A stretch of DNA of 64,000 nt, taken from the NCBI GenBank assembly GCA_961205875.1, contig OY540813.1, positions 8,093,001 through 8,157,000 of the forward strand, written 5' to 3'. Made by a program: the position numbers and the translations under genes. A model generated the notes under the pieces. The model was given only the letters and a program-made list of their open reading frames with translations, was not told the origin of the DNA and searched no databases. Source of the DNA: Sialis fuliginosa. Lineage: Eukaryota; Arthropoda; Insecta; Megaloptera; Sialidae. Below are positions 47,651-60,970 of this stretch, one piece after another; position 1 is the first letter of the stretch, and each line of letters opens with the position of its first letter.

Positions 47651-50600
47651 AATTTGCTTTAAAAAATCGTGTTATGTTTTTTTAAATTGATATTTACTTT
47701 GACATATTAAATGTCATTTTGACGTTTGCATTTTAGATTTAGATTGAAATTGTTAAAAAATTAAAAATATACGAAAAAATAATCAGGTGCGTCTTAAGAA
47801 AAATTTGGAACTAATATTTTTTTAGTAAAATTATATAAAAATTAAATGGTTAACCAATGTCAGGCAATTTATCTGAACACTTTATCGGTTTGTATTTAAA
47901 TTATTCAATAATTAACTACTTTTGGTGAATTTAGCATAAGGAAGTTGTTTTTTTGTACCTCTATAGTTCTCATTAACTTTTATTGTTGTGAATTTTTTCT
48001 GTTTAACGTTAAATATATTACTCTTTGATAAAACCTCTGTACAAGTTGTGTAGCGGTTACTAATTTCGTGTCAAATTTTTATTAGCGCATATTAGATCCA
48101 TCCAAGTATACAAGGCTTTTATATGCACTATGCACTGTTAGAGATATGTGGTCTTTAATTTATCCCAATCTCCTTGGCAGAGATGTGATTACAGACGTCA
48201 TAGGCACAAGAAACCAGACAATGAAAGAGGGTGGGGTAACTGCTGAAATTCCTTCTCTCTTATTACATTTCTTATTGCTTTATGAATAGCAATTCGTACA
48301 ACCGCCTTAACTCGTGATCTGAATTTTGTTGAGTTTTAATCAGATCTTTTATTGCGATATGCGTATGGAAATTAAAGTTTATAATTTGTTCTTTACTCTT
48401 CCAAAATGTTATTTTATAGAAGGTAGGTACATAGGAACGGATGTGATAATGCTACCTTTGGGTATTGTGCAACCTTAAAATATTATGCTGTTAGTATCAG
48501 TATTTGGTTAGACGTTTTGTTATCCTTATTTCGCTAAATTGGGTGTGTAAAAAATTAACCATACAATTAAGTGACATAATATTTAATTCATTATTATCCC
48601 TTAATACCCTAGTTGTCCCTAACAGATTTTACCTCTCTTGTTAACCATCCAATTGCGCATGTTTTTTCGACTGGGGGTAAGTCAAAATAGCACTCGCGCA
48701 TTTTAATTAAGTGATGGTAGTAATTGTTATGCGATTATTTGTGTACTACTTATTTGCTGCACATTTTGAAATTGTGTGATATCGATTAAACTTATATGAT
48801 AAATAATATTTTTTTAATGGAATGGCCCATTTAAGTTTATTATATGTATTATTCTAGTTCAGGGAGTTTATTTAGTGTTTAAAAAAGTTATAGGTTGCTG
48901 GTTGTTAATTAGTAGATATTAATTTAGTATATTAACGTACTTTGCTTTATATAATAATTTTAATGACATTATTACTAAATAAAGTATCCTTTGAAAGAAA
49001 AAAAATACTTTTGTAACAATGTTGATATATCATTAGAAGGTAGGTAAAGGTATGGGGTATTTGTAAATGATGAATATCCGGATAACTTCGAATAAATAAA
49101 GCTTACAATTGATTTTTTTCCATTGTGTTTACTTGCTTTCAAAACCTTTTTCAATCATATATTTTATTTACAAATCCCAAATTATTAAAATTTTGATACA
49201 CCTCGTGCGTATTCAGTGGTAAGGTTGGAAACTGCAAACAAATTGTTTGATGTTAATGTTAACTGGATGTTATTCTTTTCTGACAGTTTCATTGTGTTTA
49301 TTGTATCATGTATATGTATATGTGTTAATTAAAATATCAAAACCATAATTTAAAAACTAAACTAAAAAAATAATTAGCTCAATCAATTTAGTGTGTTTAT
49401 GTAACATTGTTAATTATTTTATTAAATCCTTTGTAAATCACGCATGTTTATTAGTATACATCAAAATAATTGTTTATTTTTAATCAGAATTTTTGAAATG
49501 TCCTTTAATTAAAATTCACAAAGAATGTAATACGATATACACATTTATATGAGTGTTTCACAACTTTGAAATTCACTCTTTGTACTCACATCAATTTGCA
49601 AACACGTTTGTGTGTTTACTCAGGGCTGTCTACGTGTTTGCGAAAAATTATAATCGTAACTGATAACGATAAAAAAAATTCGTTAGTACTTGTTTCTGTG
49701 GTTTTACACGAAAGATAAAACACCAACACTTCTTTTGACAAAATGGCAACACAAAATTTACATTTGTTTTTATAAAATAATTGTTTTAAAAATACCGTGT
49801 TTTTGTTTTGTCTTTTGAGTATAAAACCACTTAATTTTTATAATTGGTTTCATTGTCATATTTATTTTCTTTCTATATTACTTTCAGTATTTATTCATAC
49901 ATGGTGCCAAAAATAATCTTTTTCAAAAAATAAATGATTAGTTATATTTGAAATTTCTAGCTAACACTAATTTTACCCACTTCCCGTTGAGCTATTTAGC
50001 TGAAATTTGGTATATCAATAGATGTGTTAAATTTTTTTATAATATAAATTCAATATTTATAAAATTAAAATATAAAAAATACTCTTACAAAAGATGCAAT
50101 CAGGTAAAGCTATTTGTAGGAAATATTAAATGATATACAACATATTAGGAATGTTTTCCAATAATTAACTAATAGGAAAAAACGGGGAATTTTTTGGTAT
50201 TTTTATTTATTACCATAGCGTTATATATACATATAATATTCTGCCCAAAAATAATTTGTTTAAAAATCAGATCATAAATACACAAATTTTGTAAATATTT
50301 TGACTCCATCAGCACCACATACCGGGTCAAAAAAAAGATAAACTTATCGGAGTACCAAACGAACATATGGTGTGAATATGGCTTCGATACGTCTATTGGT
50401 TTGGGTCTGATGAGATCACATACTTTACATACGCACCAACGTTTTTATTATATTAAGATATGGATGACATTATAACATGTAATAAATCTGAAACTGATAC
50501 AAATTATTTTATTAGAACCCATATAATTATAATATTTTATACAAATCGTAAGCATAAATTTTATATCTTTCGTGTTATCTGCTTCACAATTATTATATGA

Positions 50601-52960
50601 TTTAACCCTTGTATAGTAATGAGAAAAACATACGTTTGTAAGCGACGCGTAAAAAAGTAGAAATTGTTGTCTATAATTATGAATTTAAAAAAAGTTGTCT
50701 GTGCAACCCTTTTATTAGGTACTCACTTTTAAAGACTACACGCATCCATGTATTCATAAAGTAGAGAATATGTAAATATGGTATTTCATCTTTATGATAT
50801 GTTTGTTTTAATGGCAATGTAAAAATTTTTGTAGGGATTCTTTTTATGTACGTATCATATAATATATATGGTGAGAAATTCGCGAATAATTATGTTCGCT
50901 TTCACTACTGACATTAAAATTCTTTGATATATAATGAAAATATTTAAAATTAAACAAGTGGAAAATACACCTCATACAAATGTTACTGGAAAGTAAATTA
51001 TTAATATGTAAAAAATATTTTTTATTTCTAATAGATTTTTCTTTTAATTTAATTATTAATTTTTTAAAAGTATTTTCTTTGTATTAGTACCGAGTATTCC
51101 TATTATTCAAATCTTTATGTTATGTTATTAATACATTAATTTTTTTATGCCGATGTAATAAAAAGTATCCATGTTTTCAAATATAATAATATCTTGATGA
51201 GATATTTATTCATTCAACAAATACAGAAATTTGTTTTATATTAAATTCAGCACGGCAATAATACAAGTGTAGTATTCCATGGCAGATCAAATTTACCTAT
51301 AACATACATACCTACGTAAAATATGCATATTTTACTTATGTATGTAATATAAAATTCCAGGAATACTTTTGTATTTATTCTGCAATACAATATTAATAAT
51401 AAATTTTTGAATTTCCGGAAAACAAAAAGTTTTTAAATTTTTTTATAATCAGTACACGTTTTTTTTTCGTTTGCAGACAAGATGTTTCAACTGATTTAGG
51501 AGTATTAAATAAAACAAATAAAAAAACTTGGATCCTCTAGTATCATGAAATTATATTTTCTAACCGGGAAGTTACGGAAAAATTAATAGAATTTATCTAC
51601 CCGTTGGACTAAAAATAAAACATGCCGAATTTAGAATTTAATATCTCGGAAAATAAGCGAGATATTAAAATAATCTTTACGTTAAATTAAATACCATTTA
51701 TTTCGCTTTAGACCTTTTACGCACTGGTATTTTAGCAGCGCGATATAGCTGTAATGCTAAATCTCATGGTATGCTATTGTATGCAGCGCGACTATCGCGT
51801 ACTGTGCAAATCAGCAGTGCGGCTAAATTGCAAGTGTGTATAAATTTTGCGATTTACATATAAAACAATATAAAATGAATATCATGTTGCTAAAAGTCGC
51901 CAGGGTGTAAGGAGTATTAAAATAGTATGTGACCCATAAACTTTTATAATAGTCAAAATGCTTAAATTGGATTTTGGCGTGTATAAATACAGCTTATTAA
52001 TTTTTGTATTTGACTGTTGTTTTTACTACATTTGTGTATTTAATATGAATCTGTTAGAATTTATGGAATTTTTACTTCTGTGTGTAAGTCTAGCTTTTTT
52101 AATCATTATATTTGATCAACATTTCGTCACGTATAGAATTTCAGTATTAGAACGATTAATTGTTACAATAAGTTTTTTATGTAAACAAAAATCTACAATG
52201 TTTTCTAAATTAAAACAAAGATTTATTCAAATAAATTTTCATTGTCATTTAAACTGTTCTTCTAATAACATTTTTCGATTTAACCTTTTTAATCCTGTTT
52301 TATTATTTAAGTTTACATTTATTTTGTTCTCCAACAATCCGCGATGAAACATTTCGAATACTGTTTCTACTAGAACCATAAATTATTTCCCTTGCATTAA
52401 AACCAATATACGTTCACATTAATCATTGGAAAACAACGCTTATTGGAAAAGAATGTCAATATAATCAAATAATCTGCAAATATATTCCCAAATATCAATG
52501 TCAGGAGATGAGACAATGCCATAATTTTCAGAAATGAAATTTTGTTTGAATCATCTATCAAACAAGTATTAAATTCCTAACGAAATCATAATTTAATCTG
52601 ATTTATAATATAATCGATATTTTCAAACTGATTACTTTTTTACCCTAATTTTGAACATGGATGTAGTTATCAACAATGAAAATATTTAATAAACACTTTT
52701 AGTTTTTTGTTTTTCATGTATCTAATATATGTATATGTTAAAATTTTGTATGATAGATAGAACTTACATATCTCCACCGTTTTCAGAAAACTGGTTTGAT
52801 TTAACACAATTTTAAATCAACTATTTGCAACTACCTTTCCAACTATTTGCGACACTTTTTACTGCTTCGTTTGCACTAATTATTATTAAATCGTAAAAAA
52901 ACTATTTATCAACTATTTCATTGAGAATAACAACTATTTTTCCAATCTCTAATTGTGAGC

Positions 52961-52992
52961 TAATTAAGTATTCTTATAAGAATACTTAATTA
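52961..52992. repeat. 32-bp perfect palindrome
   Basis: TAATTAAGTATTCTTA and its exact reverse complement abut without a spacer. Confidence 0.95.
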
Positions 52993-54189
52993 TATGTACT
53001 ATCTAAAAATATTTAATAATGTACCGGTCATCAAAAATTTATATTTTTACTAATATATTACCAAATATTAAATCAATATATAATTACTATTAGACGCAAT
53101 CACTAAAATAATTCAAATAATCGGTATACTTTTCTTTCTTTCTAGTTATCCTACATACCAGAGAAGAAATATTAATTTAATATGTGGAACAAAAATACAA
53201 GAAAAACAATAATAATTGATAATGATTGCGGCTTTGTCGTCGCCCGATGCTGAGTTGGTCGTAATTAGAACAGATTCGATCAGATAGAAGCACACATAGA
53301 TAGGAGGGAGAGGGTCGTATGTGGACGTGCTTCACTGACAATTATCTTGCACCAGAGATGCCTGCGACATTCAACCGGTGGTTGACGGATATCTGCTTCT
53401 ATAATCTCGGAAATTGTATTCTACTTGTGATTTTCAAATTATCGATTGTTTCATGTTTGAAATTATGAAGTTTTTGATTAGTTTGAGAAATTTAATTTTG
53501 TTGAAAATTTTTCAACTTGAAAATTAATTTTATCTTATTATTGACAATGAGCTATCGAACTTGGCTCAAACCTGTCGACATTATATGTAAAAAAGTCATA
53601 AATATCTTTTTGTTCCCTCTATTTCTATTATTTCTCTATTCGACTTCTAGTACCCTTTTCTTTTGTTTCTCAAAGGTATTTTTTCCTATTAAGTACAATA
53701 CTTCTGTTATATTTTTGATATTAATAAAATGCAGTCAGAATAATTGCTAATGAGAATCACGAAAGGTAACTATATTAATTGTGTTAGATCAAGGAATTCT
53801 ATTTTAGGAAAACGTATAATAGAAAACATGTCATCTATCATATGTATTGTAGGAGATCAAGTTTTTATGTATTTATTTGTATGAAGGAAGATATCATTAT
53901 AATTTTCTTTACAAATGAAAGGTTCTATATACAAGATAATTTTCACGATTTCATCATAAAAATAATTACAATGTTGTGATAGAGATTCCAAGAACGGAAT
54001 GTGGAATCTAAGACCTTTTTTGTTTTCATTGTAAAATAATACACCTGTGTGAAGATTTGATAAATTTTAGTTATTGATCCCTATTTCCCTATAATATATC
54101 GTGTCATTTTATTTATTATGTTTTGTTAAGAATTATGTAAAATTTTTTCCAATATTGAATACTAGGTATATCTGGGTGTGGGTTATGAA

Positions 54190-54410
54190 TTTTTTGGGTC
54201 ACCTGTAAAATCCGATTTCGACCACTCATTCAAAAGTTATGGTCATTTTTCTCAAAATTTTTGAAAAACTTTGAGAAGCCATATCTCAAGAATAGTTTCA
54301 AGATATAGACCTGTGTTTTAAAAATTTGAATTTTCTATACAATAAACATACTTTAAACGAAATCATAAAACACGAAAAATTGGTAAATTTCATGGTTCAA
54401 ACAACTTTTT
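54190..54410 (+). repeat. Dispersed repeat, related to 21310..21490
   Basis: Shares the ordered blocks CAAAAGTTATGGTCATTTTT, AAAACTTTGAG and CCATATCTCAAGAA with the intron 9 copy. Confidence 0.5.
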
Positions 54411-56722
54411 AATTTATAACATAATATATTGAATTATCATACAGGCTCAACTTAATCCAAGGTGGTATTTTTTTTTTGATTTGTAAAGGTTAGGTGATAA
54501 AAAAAATTCTCCCCAAAAATTCCATCGAATGAATAAATGTCTGAATTCAACAATTCAATTTCAAATTTTCTTTGTGCCCCATGAAACTATAACGTACTAC
54601 TCTTCTCGGCTTTAATCAATGAACCCTATTCACACTTGAGTTTAAGTATTTAGTTATTTTAACTTATAAATTAAGAACATTGTTTACCTACTTATTTGCA
54701 ACTGCAGATTCACAGCGATCGAAACCAAAAGGTACCGCACGTACATGTGGTCAACGTTTCGTATATAAACGAAGATAATTTCTATGGTTTTATGACCTTT
54801 CATTGCAATTTCGTGACTCTAATCTCAGCGCACATCTGTGGTTATTTTTATCTTTATTATCAATGGCAACAACGTCCAAAGTAGAATATCGAGTGCGAAA
54901 ATAATACTTTAGCAAACAGGAAGTCTTATTTATTATGTCTATAAATAAACAGATTGCTTGAACTTGCCGGTGAAGTTTAATTAAGCATTCAGCTAATTTT
55001 ATCCTTTTGGTAGGCACGTCAGTGGGCAGATTATTTTGTTATAAATGTTTTATTTTTATTTTTATTTTATTTTGTATTTTGAACTCCTATGGCAAAATGT
55101 TTTTTTCAAGGGATATTGAAAAGAAAATGTCAATATTTATTATAATTTTGAAACTACCATAATTAGAAAAGACGTCCATCTATTATATTACGTTGGTGCA
55201 CGTTAAAATACATTGTAAAAATAATAAGAAGTATTATGTATAGAAATTCAGTGGCTGACTTTATAAAGAAGAAAGCCAAGAAAAGATTTAAAAAAATACT
55301 TCTAATTGGCTACAAATATGCTATACAAAGTAAAAATGAAATTTCACTGAAAATAATATAAAATATATATTTATTATTATATTATACGAGAACATACCTA
55401 CAATCTACAATTTTTTCACTTTTGTAAATACCAATTAATAGGTAATAATAAAATAAAGGTAATCAACTTATAAAATACATTAATGATGATTTTTTTAAAC
55501 AATATTTAAAAATTATCTAAAATACATTTCAACCTCATTTAAAATTAAAAATAACAACAATATGTATATTCATCAAAGTACAAAACCATTCTTTCCATAC
55601 AATAATAATGCGTCCCTTTTATGGATTTAGAAATATTTTTGGTTTCACAATGATAATTATAGAATGTACGCTATAATATACGACCATAATTAAAAATTAA
55701 AATAAACCTTAAAATTGCGAAATATTAACAATTTTAACAAAAACCGCTAGCAGGATTATATTACTTTTGATGTAAAATTAAATATTGAATAAAAAACAAC
55801 TACGCGCACATCAGCACTGGATATTAAAAGTCGAGAGTAAACCCGTTATTTTGATAATTTTATAATATGTGTTTTTGTAACCCTATAACAAAAATATCGT
55901 ATATTTATCTTTATTATGAATTTTATTTCCATTACCGCTATTTCCGTTTTATGCAACACTCATATAAAAAAAATATCAAAATATTTAAATCAATTAATTA
56001 ATTATCATAGATTAATTCTATTCACAACTCAACTATTTCGTAATTAGCAGACTCGTCAGATAATATAATTAACACAATTACGCCCACATAAATCTTCAAT
56101 CTACAATCATTATAAATCAAATTATACATAACAGCTATATTCTATATACATATAGATATGGTTAATAAATGTATGCGTAGGCATCTTGATTAATACTATA
56201 TTATTAATTTAATCAATACTTTCTTCTGAAAATACCAAGAAATAAATTTACATTGAATGTTCTAAATTAAGGAGTAGGATATTTCAGGATATTAAGTTCT
56301 GTTGTTTTCTTTGTATACATGGATATTGACGTGCGTTAGAAATTAATCACGTGGGCTCAGCAATAAGTAATGCTGCATACGTGCTGTAAAACGTATATAT
56401 TTATAGAAATATCAATTTATTTAAATAATATTTCTATATTTGTTATCGTTAAGAATATTTGTTCTTTTTGACTATACATAAAGTTTTGTTCTTAAATATG
56501 TTTATATATTAATGCTATTTAAATGGACAATTATAGATGTATTGAGTCAAACAAAATAAAATAAATTGCGACCAGTACTTTGTAATTTATTTATTTAAAT
56601 ACCGTATTGATTAAAAATTTAATTTTGTGAAACAAATGTATTTTCTATCGGCTTGTACAGAATTAAACAAATTAAAGTTCCATGTAAAACGATTATTAAG
56701 TGTATATAAGTGTTTTATTATA

Positions 56723-56952
56723 CTAGTGCATTGGACCCGGTATTACCCGGATTAATATCCACAAATCATAGTGACCTAAAATATGCAACATATCCACCCA
56801 ACATATATTTTGATGTTTTCATAAAATATAAATAGCCACGATACTGCACAAAAAAACTATTTAATTATTTGTGAAAACCGCATTGAATTCGGTTCAGTAA
56901 TTTCCGAGTCTATATGCCTCATAAAACGAACATTCATTTTTATATATAGAGA
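56723..56952 (-). mobile_element. Short non-autonomous Helitron (230 bp)
   Basis: On the minus strand it begins TCTCTATATATAAAAATGAA after an A and ends ATGCACTAG before a T, the A^T insertion pattern of Helitrons. The 5' end resembles the TCTATATATAAAAATGAATG terminus common in insect Helitrons. No genes. Confidence 0.65.
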
Positions 56953-57708
56953 TAATTTTGTTAATAATATAATAGTGGCCTTTAGATTTCTTTAGGCTTT
57001 AAAAAAAAAAAATTAAACTTAAACGCTAAACCATTACGGAAGTCAAAATGTCTCAAGAAGTCAACAGCACAATTGTAAACTAAATTATCAACTAAAACTA
57101 CATCTAATACACTCCGCACTGAATCCTATCTGATTTCATTCAAGTAACTTAAACAAAAGATAACAAATTAACAAGTGTTCCCCCAAGTCCAGGCCTCTGG
57201 GTCTAGAGATATGCTACCATTGCTAATGATACCTTCTACTGCACCAGTCTAAATTTGTTCTAATTAACATGTCGAGCCATCTTGGATCGTGTGCTGCATT
57301 CACAATCAACCACCCACCCCTTGTTAACAAACACGCAGCTCTCTCTCCCTTCGAACGCTCTTTCGCTGTGTGTCTGTCTACGTAATGGATGGCTTAAATG
57401 TTAAACATTAGATAATCCTTGTATTGATATCGGCCCGTAATGGATGCCATTCAAAAGTGCGTGCGCGGAATCGGTTATAAGCATACTTGCGGCCTTGTGT
57501 AAGGTGTGTGGCAGCGCTGATTTTTAGTGGTGAGATTAGAGGTAGTGGTTTATTAAAATATATATAGGTGCATGTTGAGAATAATTTGGTAATAAGTGGT
57601 TAGAGTATATACGTAGTTTCTTGCGTATTATAGTGTCTTCTTGTATTATTATATTGTAAGGTAGGTCATGAAGTGTAATAGATGTAAATTAGATTTAATA
57701 TCCTAGAA

Positions 57709-57889
57709 CAGGGGTCGGAAACCTTTTTGTCTATACGGACTCAATATAAGATTTGAAAATCACCAAGAGCGCATATTTTACAAATATGAAAACAAGATTC
57801 AAATGTAAAATGTATTTATAATCCTTTAATCCAATGATGGTGCATTAAAAACCACAAAGGGCACCTGTGGGCGCAGGTTTGTCGACCTG
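57709..57889. mobile_element. hAT-type MITE (181 bp)
   Basis: Left end CAGGGGTCGGAAACC, right end read inward CAGGTCGACAAACC. The 8-bp flanks TCCTAGAA and TTTTAGAA match at six of eight positions. Diverged, non-coding. Confidence 0.65.
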
Positions 57890-59108
57890 TTTTAGAATAC
57901 AATATTTTCTTAATGTACTTAAGAATATAATCTTAATCCAACTGTATTATTATTTCTCTTTAAAATAATATTTTTGGACAAAAACAGTAAATTCCCTGTC
58001 TTAAACAATATTTTCTCTACTATTTTATGCATGAATATTTTTTAAATTTATATTTTATAATTTTTTAATGTTGTTATATCTTTGTTTTTTTCCTGGAAAA
58101 AAAATTTTGAATCACATTTTTACAATTGCAGTGAAATGGATAAATACATACCTACAAAATAAAGAATTCAACTGTTATAAAAATCCATATAATATTTGCA
58201 TTTTATCACTTTCTAACCACGCTGTATATAGTAAATAGAGTCTGTATCGTATTATATATTATGATCGCATTATGTAGCTGAGAATCGTTTTAAATTACTC
58301 AGTTTAGAGACGAAGCGAAGTTCCAGTGAGTATAATTTATTTTTAATGCGCAAACTTTGTCCCCTAGGTTGTGTTAATGATTGTTGGATTGTGTGAGACC
58401 CGATATTGATTGGATGTTTAGAGAATATTGTATCGGCATGTTTTATTAACGTTTTTACCATAATTGAATTTCCTCGTGTTAATACCACAGCACTCAGTAT
58501 CTCTAGCTGTTTTTAAATGTAATTTATGTTAGAATTTTCCATGTAATAGGATCATTGTAATATTACTGTATTGAGTAAAATATATAAATAGATATTTGCT
58601 ACATTTATGTTTACTTATTACTATTACTACGATTGTTATTATCGGGAGAGACGTTTTATCTCTCTATGGTCATGATAATTGCAAAAGTATGAGCACATAA
58701 TACTAAATTGGAATAAGTGTTTATCAGAAAATTACAAAAATATCAATTGTCATGTTATGACCTTAGACCAGTGATTTACTTTATATACATTTTTTTTAAC
58801 TTATACTACAACAGTTTCAGGGTTTGGAGAGGGAAAACTAGTGGAGGTAAAATTTTTGACCTTGAATGGAGGTTTTAAGATAATTTCGGGGTCAATTTTT
58901 TTTTAAATTGAAACATATTTTTTTGTTTATTCGTATTTAACAGAAAAAGAGAAACAACTTTTGTCTGAAGAGTTTTTTCAAAAACCTCAATTTTAAGCTA
59001 TTTTTCTTACTAAAAATTAACATTTTAAATTTTTTTCCAATAAAAATCTTAAAATTAAAAAATCAGTTTTCTTTAAATTGAATTGTTTCTTAAACATATA
59101 CAATCTAT

Positions 59109-59212
59109 TATTAAGAAATAAAATTGATAAATTAACAAATAAGTTGAATAGTTAATATCTCAGCTTGGCGCGATCCTACTTTTTTTTATTATAGCTTACA
59201 TCATTAGAGACT
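59109..59212 (-). repeat. Diverged inverted copy of the 160-bp array unit
   Basis: AACAAATAAGTTGAATAGTT, then AATATCTCAGCTTGG and TATAGCTTACATCATTA, match the reverse complement of the 6.8-7.6 kb array across a unit junction. The coding-like part is missing. Confidence 0.75.
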
Positions 59213-59277
59213 CCCTTCCCCTATTATTATTAATTAATTAATTAAATTTTCATAAAAAAAACTTAAAATTGAGGCTT

Positions 59278-59345
59278 GTAGGGTTCCGTAAAAAACAAGG
59301 AACTCTTAAAGTTTCACTCAGTCCGTCAGTCCGTCTGTCTATATA
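59278..59345 (+). repeat. GGGTTCCGTA-type dispersed repeat fragment
   Basis: GTAGGGTTCCGTAAAAAACA, then GGAACTCTTAAAG and CAGTCCGTCAGTCCGTCTGT, resembles a repeat I associate with lepidopteran genomes. Recognised from memory of its type only. Confidence 0.5.
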
Positions 59346-60348
59346 AATTTTATATCTATTAAGACGAAATTTGTTATACGGACGTAGATTGATAACAAAA
59401 AACAGTTTTTGGACCCCCTTCCCATAGACTGAAAAGTATGTATATTAAAACAAATTATTTCACTTATCCCATTGAGTAATTTTACTGATAGAATCTAATC
59501 CTTGTATAACCTAAATGAACATTTTTATCGCTTTTATATTAAATCTTGAATTTATATATTTTTTGCATATATATACATAGATTACAATGATCACACATAA
59601 TTTTTAACTATTCGTGATTAAGATGTTCGGGAAACGAACTTCGGGTTAATAATTATAATCCAAATAAACTCAACGAAAACAAAAAGCATACAGTTTTAAC
59701 TGGTTTTAACAAAATTTCTCCTACAGAAATGCAGAGAAAATATAGAGTTGACTATATCAAATTTACCGCGATCAAAGGGGCATTATGAACGGCTGCATAT
59801 CCCGCGGCTAACTTTTGACCTGGCAAAGAAACGAGCGACGGGACTTTTTATGAAATGAACAAATATTGCTCCATGTTGTTGAGAGTAAATATTTTCCAAA
59901 CATCTTCGTTACTTATACAGTCGACTCTATGTGTATTATATTTTTCAATTTTGATGTTCGCTTTTGAAATGTTTATATACATACATTTTTACAACAGAGA
60001 TGATGTCGATAAAAATGTAGCAACTACAGACTGCAGTTGTTAGAATTCTTTTAGAATTGTATAAATGTTGTTTATTTACATAGGCTTTCATATATGAATG
60101 AGGTAAGGTGAAGTAAATGCGGAAATTGGAAATAAATTTATAATGACATTTAATTAAACGCTGCCATTTAGTTAGTCAAGCTTTAACCAATTTTAGTTTG
60201 TGAGGAGACAGTTTAAGTGATTGTGGCAATATTGACAACAGCACCTGTTGAAGATTCATATATAGGTATCTTAGATAACATTTTATTGTAGAAAGTTTAT
60301 CTGTTTCCATCAGTCTAATCGTTGCGTTGGTTAGCAAAATTAAAATTA

Positions 60349-60585
60349 ATTAGATCTGAAGATATCAAATCAGATCTTGATCTGTGGAGACCTGCAAAGA
60401 TCTACAAAGATCTCTGAAGATTGTTGCTACGTTGAAAATTCATGAATTTCAATCACGATTTACTTTATAGATCTTTGTAGATCGTTGTAGATCTTTGCAG
60501 GTCTCCAAAGATCAAAAACCAGTAAAAATTTTGTCTCAAAATGCAGATCTATCCCAGATCTGATTTGATCACTTCAGATCTAATT
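60349..60585. mobile_element. Foldback element rich in AGATCT
   Basis: Ends ATTAGATCTGAAG and CTTCAGATCTAAT are inverted repeats, followed by AAATCAGATCT on both arms and a further inverted pair GAGACCTGCAAAGATCTAC. AGATCT or GATCT recurs many times on both arms. No frame; superfamily unclear. Confidence 0.75.
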
Positions 60586-60819
60586 TTTTTTCCCCGATCA
60601 CGATCTAAAACAATTTTTTAATTAAAATATAAATTATCTGACGAAACGTTAGCACTTTCACCAAAGTGAATACTTTTTACAACTTTTAAAAGCGAAATGA
60701 AAATGAGTATTAAATCTTAAGCAGCAAAGAAAAACGGCTTTGCAAAATAACCCGCATTAAATTTACCGATCAAGTAAACTAAAAAATAAAAACTTAAATC
60801 CATCACGTCAACGTGGAGA

Positions 60820-60970
60820 GTGATGGGTACAGTCTTATCTGATACAACGTCACTCACGGAGCTGCTCCACACGCAGAGCGCTCCATCCCCACCCCTACAG
60901 TCCCACCTACCCCAGCTACCCCTTTCTTACCGGTTGCCTGCTGATGCTACGCTACAGATGCGTCAGTGTT
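60820..60970 (-). promoter_or_regulatory. GC-richer patch, possible 5' non-coding exon of the ADAMTS gene
   Basis: A short block much less A+T-rich than its surroundings. On the gene's strand it contains GAGCAGCTCC|GTGAGTG, a good donor with the exon side ending at 60858. If used, it would splice over about 20 kb to the leader of exon 1. The alternative is a regulatory block or chance; there is no direct evidence of transcription. Confidence 0.25.

Noticed and set aside
51958-52347. 129-codon plus-strand frame, the longest in the upstream flank
   Set aside because: Phe/Leu/Ile-rich, as expected from A+T-rich DNA; no motif or conserved pattern; treated as chance.
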